Translations under genes and position numbers: made by a program | From: an uncultured Verrucomicrobiota bacterium | GTDB lineage: Bacteria; Verrucomicrobiota; Verrucomicrobiia; Limisphaerales; UBA9464 | NCBI GenBank assembly: GCA_903910585.1 | Contig: CAIWAH010000044.1 | Location: 1 to 46,693 of the forward strand | Reading direction: 5' to 3' | DNA: 46,693 nt | Notes under the pieces: model-generated | Seen by the model: only the letters and a program-made list of their open reading frames with translations | Database searches by the model: none | What the model was told of the DNA's origin: nothing | Part shown: positions 1 to 8,444 of the stretch, one piece after another | Numbering within the stretch: the stretch's first letter is position 1 | Layout: each line of letters opens with the position of its first letter

Positions 1-231
1 GCGCATCCGCTCGTCCGCGGCGTCGGGGCACAGGAGCAGGATGCTTTCCTCCTGCTCGACGCCGGTGAGGTAGAAGAGGTCGGTGTTGGGGACGAGGCGG
101 AGGTGGGCGTCGGCGTTGGCCGGGAGCAGATCGTTGGCGTTGACCGCGACGAGGGAGTTCGGGGCGAGCAGGGCCTTCAGCCGGGCGCGGTTTTCGATGA
201 AGAGCTGCGGATCAATCGGGGCGTGACGCAT
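1..231 (-). CDS. Xaa-Pro aminopeptidase (aminopeptidase P) N-terminal part, partial
   Basis: The gene runs off the left edge of the window; only the first 77 codons are present, starting at the ATG whose complement lies at 229-231. The N-terminus (MRHAPIDPQLFIENRARL) followed by segments such as PNTDLFYLTGVEQEES is typical of the AMP_N domain of aminopeptidase P, a metalloenzyme that removes the N-terminal residue from peptides with proline at position 2. The metal-binding catalytic domain would lie outside the window, so activity cannot be judged. It is divergent from argH, with 139 bases between the two starts. The family call is fairly firm for such a short piece; a related creatinase/prolidase paralogue cannot be excluded. 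Confidence 0.75.
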   Translation of the reverse strand, partial: MRHAPIDPQLFIENRARLKALLAPNSLVAVNANDLLPANADAHLRLVPNTDLFYLTGVEQEESILLLCPDAADERMR

Positions 232-370
232 GGCGAAGTGTGGGCGCAAGGCGCTGCGGGGGGCAACCCGACTCTTCCCTGCGGTGGGGGGATGCGGCTG
301 AACCGGCGGACGGAGGCGGGCGTCTCCCGGCTCGCTTTCGGGGGCGGCCGCCGGCACGCTCGCGGCACCG

Positions 371-1777
371 ATGAGTTCATCCGTCGTTTCCCGATCCGGC
401 CGGTTCTCGGCCGGCCCCGCGGCCGAGGTCGCGGCGTTTTCCGAGTCCATCAGCTTTGACTGGCGCCTCTGGGCGCAGGACATCCGCGGCTCGATCGCGC
501 ATGCCACCATGCTCCAGAAGATCGGCGTGCTGACCAAAACCGAGCTGAAGTCCATCCGGGGCGGTCTGGAGGAGATCGGCCGGGAGATCGCCGCCGGGAA
601 GTTCCAGTGGAAGCTCGAGCTGGAGGACGTCCACATGAACATCGAGGCGGAACTGACCAAACGCGTTCCGGCCGGGGCGAAGCTTCACACGGGCCGTTCG
701 CGGAACGACCAGGTGGCGGTGGACGTGCGGCTGTGGCTCCGCGATGAGATCGAGGCGCTCGACGGCGAACTGCATGGGCTCCAGCGCGCCCTGGTGGACC
801 TCGGGGCCGCGAATGCGGACGTCATCATCCCCGGCTACACGCACCTGCAGCGGGCTCAGCCGGTGTTTTTCGCCCATCACTGCCTCGCCTACGTGGAGAT
901 GCTTGCGCGGGACATCGAGCGGTTCGAGGACTGCTGGTCCCGGGTGAACGTCTGTCCCCTTGGCAGCGGCGCGATCGCCGGCAGCACCCTGCCGCTGGAC
1001 CGGGAATTCGTCGCGGAACTCCTCGAGTTCACCCACCCGCGCACCGGCAAGCCCCGCGTGACCCAGAACTCGATGGACGGCGTGAGCGACCGCGATTTCA
1101 TGGTGGAGTTCGCCGCGGCGTCGGCGCTGTTGGCAGTGCATCTCAGCCGGCTGAGCGAGGACCTCATCCTCTGGGTGAGCAGCGAATTCGGCTTCATCAA
1201 GATCGCCGATGCCTACACGACCGGCTCGTCGCTGATGCCGCAGAAGAAGAATCCCGACGTCGCGGAACTCACGCGCGGCAAGGCCGGCCGCGTGGTCGGC
1301 AACCTGATGGCATTGCTCACCCTGCTGAAGGGCCTGCCGATGACCTACAACCGGGACCTCCAGGAGGACAAGGAACGGCTGTTCGACACGGCGGACACGG
1401 TCCGCGCCTGCGTCCGCCTGATGACCGGGATGCTGGCAAACACCTCGGTCAACGCGGGCGCCTGCGCCCGCGCGGCCAGCGATCCGCTGCTGCTCGCCAC
1501 CGACCTGGCGGACTACCTGGTGCGGAAAGGCATGCCATTCCGTGAGGCGCACCACGTCGTCGGCTCGGTGGTCGGACTCGCGGAGATGACCGGCAAGCCG
1601 CTGAACGAACTTTCGCTGGAAGACTTCCGGGGTGTTTCGGACCGGTTCGGCCCGGACGTCGTGGACATGTTCGACCTGCGGAAAGCCATGGCCCGTCGGC
1701 AGCTCACGGGTGCGCCCGGCACGAAGGAAGTGAAGCGCCAATTGGCCCGGTGGACGAAACGGCTCGCGCAGGTGTGA
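371..1777 (+). CDS. argH: Argininosuccinate lyase
   Basis: Cytoplasmic enzyme of the last step of arginine synthesis: argininosuccinate to arginine plus fumarate. The 468-residue length is normal. The N-terminus carries the usual GRFS segment near residues 10-13 and SISFDWRL shortly after. The family motif TGRSRNDQ lies near residue 107 and the superfamily signature GSSLMPQKKNPD at about 285-296, with the catalytic serine in the GSS loop. The ATG at 371 puts GRFS at the expected distance from the start. It stands alone on the + strand, with no other arginine genes nearby, and ends 24 bases before the convergent end of the muramidase-fusion gene. A long antisense reading frame over it is a by-product of high GC. 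Confidence 0.97.
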   Translation: MSSSVVSRSGRFSAGPAAEVAAFSESISFDWRLWAQDIRGSIAHATMLQKIGVLTKTELKSIRGGLEEIGREIAAGKFQWKLELEDVHMNIEAELTKRVPAGAKLHTGRSRNDQVAVDVRLWLRDEIEALDGELHGLQRALVDLGAANADVIIPGYTHLQRAQPVFFAHHCLAYVEMLARDIERFEDCWSRVNVCPLGSGAIAGSTLPLDREFVAELLEFTHPRTGKPRVTQNSMDGVSDRDFMVEFAAASALLAVHLSRLSEDLILWVSSEFGFIKIADAYTTGSSLMPQKKNPDVAELTRGKAGRVVGNLMALLTLLKGLPMTYNRDLQEDKERLFDTADTVRACVRLMTGMLANTSVNAGACARAASDPLLLATDLADYLVRKGMPFREAHHVVGSVVGLAEMTGKPLNELSLEDFRGVSDRFGPDVVDMFDLRKAMARRQLTGAPGTKEVKRQLARWTKRLAQV

Positions 1778-1801
1778 ACCACCGGCGGGCTCCGGGACGG
1801 A

Positions 1802-4291
1802 TCACCGGGGATACAGCCAGTGCGGCCGGCAACGTTCGGTGAACTTCGCCAGTCCGTCGCGCCAGCGGGCCTGGATGTCCGCCAACGGCTTGCCGGCCTG
1901 GATCGCCTTCAGCGTGGCGGCATCGCCCAGGAGCCGGGACATCTTTTCCAGTTTCACCTGCTCGCCATAGAGGTGGTGCAGCGTCGTCGCGAGGGTGATT
2001 CCAAAATCCGCCGCGCGGAAGGCCTCCCGGTCGGTGAGCAGGAACTGCACGCCGCGGCACTCCTGGTTCGCGAAGACGCTCGCTGTCGGAGTAAAGCGGA
2101 CCGGCACGCAGCGGACGCCCGGCAGTTGGGCGCGGTTGAGCTCGGCGGCGAGTTGGCGGTCGTCCATGTAGGGCGCGCCCAGCAGCTCGAACGGCGTGCC
2201 GGTGCCGCGTCCCACGCTCAGCTGGCAGAACTCCAGCACGCCGACTCCCGGATACAGCGTAGCCTCCGTGAGGCTGCGCATGTTGGGCGAAGGATTCCGC
2301 CAGGGCAGTCCCGTGTCGTCGAACCACAGTGCCGGAGACCAGTTTTCGCAGGGGATCACCGTGAGGTCCGCACCGAACTTTCGCTCGGCGTTGAACAGCC
2401 GGGCCAGTTCCCCGGTGGTGAGGCCGTGGCGCAGCGGCAGCTCATGCCACGCCACGAAGCTGCGTTCGCCGGTCAGCAGGGGGCCTTCGACGAGTCCGCC
2501 GATGGGGTTGACGCGGTCCAGCACGAGGAATGGCACCTTTGCCTTCGCGGCGGCTTCGAGGCAGTTCCCCATCGTCGAAATGTAGGTGTAGAAGCGGCAG
2601 CCGATGTCCTGAATGTCGAACGCGAGCACGTCGAGGCCGGACAATTGTTCGGGGGCAGGGGCCCGCCGCTGGCCGTAGAGGCTGTAAACTGGCAGGCCAG
2701 TCTTCTCGTCGGTGGAGTCGTTGATCTTCTCCTGGTCCAGCGCGCCGCGGATGCCGTGTTCGGGGCTGAAGAGCGCAACGAGTTTCACTCCGTCCGCACC
2801 GTGCAGGAGGTCGATCGTGGCATTGCGTTCGCGGTCTTGCCCGGTGTGGTTAGTGACGAGGCCGACCCTTTTGCCGCGCAGGGCCCGAAATCCGTCACGT
2901 TTGAGCACATCAATGCCGTTGAGGGCGGCGGCGTTGGTCCGGACGGAGGGTTTGGGCGTCGTAGAACGGTTGGTGGCGGCCGCGGCGGGGGCAGCTTCAA
3001 GGGCGCCTTCCACGCCGAGGAAGTTGAAGTTCTTCACCGCGAGCGCGGCGAGCGAACCGAGTTGGCGACGCAGGGCGAGAATGTTGCCGGCCTCGCTGGG
3101 GTGGTTCCGGTTTGAGAGGAAGATGACGAAGGTCTCCGAGAACGGGTCGATCCAGAGGCTGGTGCCGGTCCAGCCGGTGTGGCCGTAACCGCCGACCGGG
3201 AAGTTGGTGCCGCGCTGGCCGGCATAGGCGGAATCGATGTCCCAACCCAGGCCGCGCCGGGGCAGTCCGGGCGGCGACTGGACGCTGGTCATCAGCTTCA
3301 CCGTCTCCGGCTGGAAAATCCGGACGCCGTCGAGCTGCCCGCCGGCCAGCATCATGCGGCTGAAGCGCGCGAGATCCGCCGCGGTAGTGAAGAGGCCCGC
3401 ATGCCCGGCGACCCCGCCCATGAAACGGGCCGTGGGGTCGTGGACGACTCCGCGCAGCACGACGCCGACATTGGTGAGCGCTTCGGTCGGCGCGATGAGG
3501 TTCGTCGGCGCGGCGAAGAGCGAGGTGATGGCGTTGGTCGGCAGACCCAGCGGGCGGGACGGGGCGTAGCGGCGGTAGCCGGTGTTGGTCATTCCGAGCG
3601 GCCGGTAAATCTCTCGCGCACAGAATTCCTCCAGCGGCTGGCCCGTGACCCGTTCCACGACGAAGCCGAGCAGGATGAAGTTGATGTCGCTGTAGCGGAA
3701 CAGGGTGTTGGGTTTGTCCGGCAGCGGTTCCGCACAGGCGACGGCCAACGCGGTGTAGTGACCCAGCCAGGGTTCGGTGCGGGGCAGGCTGGGGCGCAGG
3801 CCGGACGAATGGGTCATCAGGTTGCGGATGGTGATCGCCTCCTTGCCCTTGCCGGTGAACTCCGGGAGGTAGTTGGTCACCGGTGCATCCACCGCCACCC
3901 TGCCTGCCTCGATGAGCTTCATCAGGGCCGGGGTGGTGGCGATGACCTTGGTCAGGGAAGCCGCGTCGAATACCGTGTCCTCGGTCATCGGTTCCGCCGC
4001 CGGGACCACAGCGCGCTGACCGTAGGCCCTGTGGTAGGCGGCGCCGCGGCGTTCCAACCACAGCACGGCGCCCGGCGCCCGGTTGCTCGCGATGGCGGCG
4101 TTGATCGCGTCATCCATTTCGGCGAGGCGGGCGGGGCGGAACTCGTCCGTGGATTTTGGGGCCGGAAACGGATCGGAGGTGGGATTCAGCACCAAGACCG
4201 GCGGAGTCTCCGGCGCGGGAGTGGGCCGGCAGCCGGCCAACAGCACTGCCAAGGCGGCCAGCCAGGCGTGAAAATGACGTGCGCGAAGCAT
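1802..4291 (-). CDS. Lipoprotein fusion: serine hydrolase (beta-lactamase-like) plus NamZ/DUF1343 exo-muramidase domain
   Basis: Predicted 829-residue exported lipoprotein. I start it at the ATG at 4291 because that gives a signal peptide with lipobox LLAGC (Cys21); a longer frame to 4351 would bury it. Residues about 45-420 form a class C beta-lactamase/penicillin-binding-like serine hydrolase with SLTK (Ser112, Lys115), YSD (200-202) and HTG (371-373). Residues about 459-829 are a DUF1343 domain, the family of NamZ, which removes terminal N-acetylmuramic acid from peptidoglycan fragments; GLVTNHTG and SPEHGIRG are visible. Together the domains suggest cell-wall fragment recycling, one part acting on peptide or ester bonds and the other on the glycan. 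The substrate of the hydrolase part is inferred. Antibiotic resistance is not suggested by anything here. Confidence 0.9.
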   Translation of the reverse strand: MLRARHFHAWLAALAVLLAGCRPTPAPETPPVLVLNPTSDPFPAPKSTDEFRPARLAEMDDAINAAIASNRAPGAVLWLERRGAAYHRAYGQRAVVPAAEPMTEDTVFDAASLTKVIATTPALMKLIEAGRVAVDAPVTNYLPEFTGKGKEAITIRNLMTHSSGLRPSLPRTEPWLGHYTALAVACAEPLPDKPNTLFRYSDINFILLGFVVERVTGQPLEEFCAREIYRPLGMTNTGYRRYAPSRPLGLPTNAITSLFAAPTNLIAPTEALTNVGVVLRGVVHDPTARFMGGVAGHAGLFTTAADLARFSRMMLAGGQLDGVRIFQPETVKLMTSVQSPPGLPRRGLGWDIDSAYAGQRGTNFPVGGYGHTGWTGTSLWIDPFSETFVIFLSNRNHPSEAGNILALRRQLGSLAALAVKNFNFLGVEGALEAAPAAAATNRSTTPKPSVRTNAAALNGIDVLKRDGFRALRGKRVGLVTNHTGQDRERNATIDLLHGADGVKLVALFSPEHGIRGALDQEKINDSTDEKTGLPVYSLYGQRRAPAPEQLSGLDVLAFDIQDIGCRFYTYISTMGNCLEAAAKAKVPFLVLDRVNPIGGLVEGPLLTGERSFVAWHELPLRHGLTTGELARLFNAERKFGADLTVIPCENWSPALWFDDTGLPWRNPSPNMRSLTEATLYPGVGVLEFCQLSVGRGTGTPFELLGAPYMDDRQLAAELNRAQLPGVRCVPVRFTPTASVFANQECRGVQFLLTDREAFRAADFGITLATTLHHLYGEQVKLEKMSRLLGDAATLKAIQAGKPLADIQARWRDGLAKFTERCRPHWLYPR

Positions 4292-4417
4292 GTCTCCAGC
4301 ATGTCGCGGCGGTTTCCTTCGCGTCGAGCGCAGGCTCAGGCGGTTGGCCAATTTGGCGCCGATTTTCGGAACTTGGCGATTGTCGGCCCAGTTCGCCGCC
4401 CTAGCCTCCCGGCCATC

Positions 4418-5989
4418 ATGACACTCCGGCTTCCGCTGCTTTCGCTGCTGCTGTCCTCACTGGCGCTGATCGGGCACGCCGCCGATCCCGCCGTCGCCTC
4501 CGGCACGGTCTTCGAGGACCGCAACGGCAACGGCCTCCGGGAAGCGGGCGAAAAGGGGCTCAAGGGCGTCGCGGTCTCCAACCAGCGCGACATCGTGCTG
4601 ACGGATGCCGCCGGCCGTTGGACGCTGCCGCTGCTGCCGGAAGGCGAAACGACCTTCTTCGTCATCAAGCCCAGCGGGTTCGCGCCGCCACTGAGCGCCG
4701 ACCTTCTCCCGCGCTTCAGCTACACCCACAAGCCGGCCGGGTCGCCGAAGCTGAAATTCTCCGGGCTTGCGCCGACCGGGCCGCTGCCGGTCTCGATTGA
4801 TTTCGCCCTCGCGCCGCAGAAGGAGCCGGACACGTTCCAGGCGATCTTCTTCGGCGACACCCAGCCGCGCGACCTCACCGAGGTCGGTTACTTCAAGCAC
4901 GACATTGTCGAGGAACTTATCGGCACCACGCAGGCGAAGTTTGGCGTGACGCTCGGCGACATCGTCTTTGACGACCTGAGCGTGATGGAGCCGCACAACG
5001 CGGCGGTCGCACTCATCGGCCTGCCCTGGTGGAACGTCATCGGCAACCACGACGTCAACGCCGACGCGCCCGTGCGGGCCGACTTCGACGACACCTACAA
5101 CCGCATCTACGGCCCCGGATATTTCTCGTTCAACTACGGCCCCGTCCACTTCGTGTCGCTGAACAACATCAACTTCGAGCCCCCGGCCAGTCGCGGCACG
5201 AACACCGCCACCTGGCGGGCCGGACTTGAACCGCAGCAGGTCCAGTGGCTCACGCGCGACCTCGAACTGGTGCCCGACAAGCAGCTCGTCGTGCTGATGA
5301 TGCATGTGCCGCTGGATGACATGACCAACCGGGCGGAGGTTTACCGGCTGCTGGAGAAACGTCCCTACAGCTTCAGCATCTCCGGCCACACGCATTGGCA
5401 CGAGCACCGCATCCTGCGCCGCGCCGACGGCTGGCTGGCGGCCACCCCGCACCATCACGTCGTCAACGTCACCGCCTGCGGCAGCTGGTGGACGGGCCAG
5501 CCGGACGAACTGGGCATTCCCCACACCACGATGCGCGACGGCGCGCCCAACGGCTATTCCGTGCTGACCTTCGCCGACCGCGGCGTGACCGTGGACTACA
5601 AGGCGGCCCGGCGCCCGGCCGATTACCAGATGAACATCATGGCCGTGGACAAGGTTCCGGCCTCGGCCACCAACGCGGTGACTGTCCACGTCAACGTGTT
5701 CAACGGCTCCGACGACTCGAAGGTGCGCATGCGCCTGAACAACCGCGGTTCGTGGATCAAGCTGGCCAAGGTGCTGGAACCCGATCCGTCCTACGTCGCT
5801 GCCGTCGAACGCGAGCCCAAGGAACCCGGCAAACCCTGGCGCGCCCTGTCCAAGCCCATCAAGTCGCCGCACCTGTGGAAAGGCACGCTGCCGAAGGACC
5901 TGCCGAAAGGCACCCACTACATCTGCGTCGAGGCGACCGACGCCAACGGAAAACTGCATCCCGCCATGCGGGCGATCACCGTCGAGTAG
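4418..5989 (+). CDS. Secreted calcineurin-like metallophosphoesterase
   Basis: A 523-residue exported protein. The start at 4418 gives a clean signal peptide (MTLRLPLLSLLLSSLALIGHA); the reading frame stays open far upstream but that part overlaps the antisense fusion gene. Residues about 25-130 resemble the N-terminal beta domain (GTVFEDRNGNGL) that precedes this phosphoesterase type. The catalytic core shows the metal-binding series FGDTQ (Asp147), GD (180-181), GNHD (209-212), MMH (His296) and GHTH (323-326), so it should be an active two-metal phosphodiesterase or phosphatase. The C-terminal 150 residues look like the accessory beta domain of the same family. The substrate is unknown. It is followed after 4 bases by the UbiA gene, which suggests one transcript. 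Confidence 0.9.
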   Translation: MTLRLPLLSLLLSSLALIGHAADPAVASGTVFEDRNGNGLREAGEKGLKGVAVSNQRDIVLTDAAGRWTLPLLPEGETTFFVIKPSGFAPPLSADLLPRFSYTHKPAGSPKLKFSGLAPTGPLPVSIDFALAPQKEPDTFQAIFFGDTQPRDLTEVGYFKHDIVEELIGTTQAKFGVTLGDIVFDDLSVMEPHNAAVALIGLPWWNVIGNHDVNADAPVRADFDDTYNRIYGPGYFSFNYGPVHFVSLNNINFEPPASRGTNTATWRAGLEPQQVQWLTRDLELVPDKQLVVLMMHVPLDDMTNRAEVYRLLEKRPYSFSISGHTHWHEHRILRRADGWLAATPHHHVVNVTACGSWWTGQPDELGIPHTTMRDGAPNGYSVLTFADRGVTVDYKAARRPADYQMNIMAVDKVPASATNAVTVHVNVFNGSDDSKVRMRLNNRGSWIKLAKVLEPDPSYVAAVEREPKEPGKPWRALSKPIKSPHLWKGTLPKDLPKGTHYICVEATDANGKLHPAMRAITVE

Positions 5990-5993
5990 GCCC

Positions 5994-6857
5994 ATGCCGG
6001 AATCGTCCCGTCCTGACCTTCGCACCCTGCTCGTCTTGGGCCGGGCGTCAAACCTGCCCACGGTGTGGTCGAACTGCCTCGCCGGCTATCTGCTGGGCGG
6101 CGGCGGCTCCGGCTGGCGATTTCTCGTGCTCTGCCTCGGCGGTTCGCTCGCCTACGTCGGCGGAATGTATCTGAACGACGCCTTCGATGCGGCCTTCGAC
6201 CGGCAATATCGCCGGGAACGGCCGATTCCCTCGGGACGCATCGAGGAAGTTCTCGTGTGGACGCTGGGCTGGAGCATGCTCGGGCTCGGCACGGTGATCC
6301 TCGGCGGACTGGGTTGGACGGCGGCGGTCTGCGCGGTGCTGCTGTCCCTGTCGGTGGTGCTCTACGACGCCATTCACAAGGCCATCGCGTTTTCGCCGGT
6401 GTTGATGTCGCTCTGCCGGTTCTTCCTGTTCCTCACCGCGGCGGCAGCGGGCCTGAGGGGCATTACTGGCTATGCGCTCTGGAGCGCGTTTGCGCTCGCC
6501 GGCTGGATCATCGGGCTGAGCTACGTGGCGAAACGGGAAAGCACGACGGGCGAACTTCAACGCTGGCCCCTGGCTGTGCTGGCCCTGCCGGTGGTGCTGG
6601 GCGGCCTGCTGAACAACGGCGACTGGCGCTTCCGCGGCCTGCTCCTTGCCACGTTGCTGGTCGCCTGGGCCGGCTGGTGCCTGCGCCACACCTTTGCGGA
6701 TGGCCCGCGCAATCTCGGGCTCACGGTGGCCGGTCTGATTGCGGGCATCTGCCTGGTGGATCTGCTGGCGGTCGCCCCGGAGCCGGGAATCGCGGCGGTG
6801 TTTCTGGTCTTCTTTGGTGCGTCGCTGTTGGGCCAGCGGTTTGTGCCGGCCACCTGA
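5994..6857 (+). CDS. UbiA-family prenyltransferase (integral membrane)
   Basis: A 287-residue polytopic membrane protein. The first aspartate-rich motif of UbiA enzymes, NDAFDAAFD (Asn61, Asp62, Asp65, Asp69), is followed by RRERPIPSGR, and a second polar loop (LYDAIHK) lies where the second motif is expected. These enzymes move a prenyl group onto an aromatic or other small acceptor in the membrane. Quinone synthesis genes are absent around it, so the acceptor is unknown. The RERPIPSGR segment also fits the UbiA-like EboC group, and the window holds an EboE-like gene at 31563-32738, but the two are about 25 kb apart. The start at 5994 is 4 bases after the phosphoesterase stop, implying coupling. 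Confidence 0.88.
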   Translation: MPESSRPDLRTLLVLGRASNLPTVWSNCLAGYLLGGGGSGWRFLVLCLGGSLAYVGGMYLNDAFDAAFDRQYRRERPIPSGRIEEVLVWTLGWSMLGLGTVILGGLGWTAAVCAVLLSLSVVLYDAIHKAIAFSPVLMSLCRFFLFLTAAAAGLRGITGYALWSAFALAGWIIGLSYVAKRESTTGELQRWPLAVLALPVVLGGLLNNGDWRFRGLLLATLLVAWAGWCLRHTFADGPRNLGLTVAGLIAGICLVDLLAVAPEPGIAAVFLVFFGASLLGQRFVPAT

Positions 6858-6898
6858 AAGCCCACGGCGAACTTCGTCAGGCCCGAATTGACGGAGCC

Positions 6899-7492
6899 AT
6901 GGCCCATCCCGATGCTTCGCGCCCGTTACCCATGAGCGGTTCCCCTTCAGCCGCGGCCGACTTTTGCCGCTTCCTCCGAACCCCCGAGCTGCCCGAGCTC
7001 GGCGCCGGTCCGCGCGACCGTGTGACCGCGGCCCGGGAACTGGACCGGCAGCTGGCGGAGTGGTTTGCCCGGAATGGCACCGAACCCGGAACGGCGTTGC
7101 GGCTGCGGGCGCTCGCCCTGCTGTATCACGACCAGCACGATCCGGCCCACGACATCGTGCAGGACCTCACCGACCGCGACAGCGCGCTCATCCATGCGAT
7201 GCTCCACCGGCGCGAGCCGGATTACTGGAACGCCCAATACTGGTTCCGGCGGACCAGCGAGCATCCGGTCTATCTCCGCCTCGGCGACCGCCTGAAATCC
7301 CTGCCGGCCCGGCCGGAAGATGCCGAGGTCGCCCGCAAACTCACCTTGCCCGGCGCGTTTGACCCCTTCGCCTTTGTCGAACTGTGCGAACAGGTCGCGC
7401 GCCAGCCGGCAAACGATCCGGCCGTAACCTGGCTGCGCCAGGTGCAGCAGGCGGAATTTGAAACGGTGGCGGAACATCTCCTCAGCGCGTGA
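6899..7492 (+). CDS. Conserved protein of unknown function (HRREPDYWNAQYWFRR family)
   Basis: A 197-residue, probably cytoplasmic protein without signal peptide or membrane segment. The most striking part is residues about 95-125, a strongly polar and aromatic run including HRREPDYWNA and YWFRR, preceded by HDPAHDIVQD. I recall this His-Arg-Arg-Glu-Pro-Asp-Tyr pattern from unannotated proteins of Planctomycetes and Verrucomicrobia, but no biochemical role. The ATG at 6899 has GGAG just upstream at short spacing; an in-frame ATG at 6932 is a second candidate. Its stop overlaps the start of the AEC transporter gene in a GTGA, so the two are probably translated together. Its place between a UbiA enzyme and a transporter hints at a shared small-molecule pathway, which is only inference. 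Confidence 0.8.
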   Translation: MAHPDASRPLPMSGSPSAAADFCRFLRTPELPELGAGPRDRVTAARELDRQLAEWFARNGTEPGTALRLRALALLYHDQHDPAHDIVQDLTDRDSALIHAMLHRREPDYWNAQYWFRRTSEHPVYLRLGDRLKSLPARPEDAEVARKLTLPGAFDPFAFVELCEQVARQPANDPAVTWLRQVQQAEFETVAEHLLSA

Positions 7493-8433
7493 ACGAAACC
7501 GGCACGGTCCTGTCCGCGGTGCTGCCGGTGTTCTGCCTCGCGGCCACCGGCACCGTCCTGCGCAAGGTCGAGTGGCTGACCGAGGAGGCGGACGCCAGCC
7601 TCATGCGCGTCGTGGTCAACGTGCTCACGCCGGCGCTCATCCTCGACAAGGTGCTCGGCAACTCGGCGCTGCACCGGCCGGAAAACCTGCTGCTGCCGCC
7701 GCTGCTGGGATTCTTCGGGGTGCTCCTCGGCGTCTGGGTTGCGTGGCAGTTCCGCCGGCTGGCCGCCCCGAAGTCGGATCCGGTCCAGCGCACCTTTGCG
7801 TCGGCCACGGGCATTCAGAACTACGGCTACGTGCCGCTGCCGCTGATTCTCCAACTGTTTCCGGGCGACGCGGCGGGCGTGCTCTTCGTCCACAATCTCG
7901 GTGTGGATGTCGCCATGTGGACGGTGTGCCTGATCGCCCTCGGTCACGGCGGTGCGCGCGAATGGCGCAAGCTCCTGAACCCGCCCATCGTCTCAATCGT
8001 CGCCGCGCTGGCACTGAACGCCGCGGGCGCCAACGAGTGGCTGCCGAAGTTCGTCCGCACGACGCTCCACATGCTTGGCGAATGCTGTTTCCCGCTCGCG
8101 CTGGTGCTCATCGGCGCCACGATGGCGGATTCATTCCGCGAACTCCGGAAGGAACTGGACCTGCGCGTGGGTCTGTGGAGCGGCTTCCTGCGCCTGGGAC
8201 TTCTGCCGGCGCTCATGCTGCTGATCGCCCACTTCATCCCGGCGTCGAAGGAGCTCAAACAGGTCCTCGTCGTCGAGGCGGCGATGCCGGCGGCCGTGTT
8301 TCCGATCGTGCTCGCCCGCCACTACGGCGGCGACCCGGCGACGGCCATCCGCATCGTGCTCGTCACGTCGCTGCTGGGATTCCTGACGATCCCGTTCTGG
8401 CTGGGCATCGGGATGCGGGCCGTGGGCCTCTGA
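7489..8433 (+). CDS. AEC-family (auxin efflux carrier-like) transporter
   Basis: A 314-residue membrane protein with about ten hydrophobic segments, split as usual for the AEC/PIN-like fold by a polar central region. Segments such as VVNVLTPALIL near residue 43, ATGIQNYGYVPLP near residue 105 and VEAAMPAAVFPIV near residue 263 match the conserved helices of the family. Bacterial members export or import organic acids such as malate; the substrate here cannot be told. It starts with GTG at 7489, overlapping the stop of the upstream gene by four bases, so it is almost certainly coupled to it. It ends 11 bases before the convergent DUF374 acyltransferase gene. Confidence 0.9.
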   Translation: MNETGTVLSAVLPVFCLAATGTVLRKVEWLTEEADASLMRVVVNVLTPALILDKVLGNSALHRPENLLLPPLLGFFGVLLGVWVAWQFRRLAAPKSDPVQRTFASATGIQNYGYVPLPLILQLFPGDAAGVLFVHNLGVDVAMWTVCLIALGHGGAREWRKLLNPPIVSIVAALALNAAGANEWLPKFVRTTLHMLGECCFPLALVLIGATMADSFRELRKELDLRVGLWSGFLRLGLLPALMLLIAHFIPASKELKQVLVVEAAMPAAVFPIVLARHYGGDPATAIRIVLVTSLLGFLTIPFWLGIGMRAVGL

Positions 8434-8444
8434 GGCAGGCAAGC

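Noticed and set aside
377..1741. Long antisense reading frame over argH
   Set aside because: argH is certain on the + strand; the opposite frame has no family features and results from high GC at third positions.
1802..4291. Beta-lactamase call as an antibiotic-resistance gene
   Set aside because: The domain is fused to a muramidase domain in a lipoprotein and carries HTG, not the usual KTG; a cell-wall or esterase role fits better.
3179..4417. N-terminal extension of the phosphoesterase frame
   Set aside because: It overlaps the muramidase fusion gene in antisense and would bury a clean signal peptide starting at 4418.
4457..6061. Long antisense frame over the phosphoesterase
   Set aside because: The + strand protein has a full set of catalytic motifs; the antisense product is a low-complexity Val/Gly/Arg sequence.
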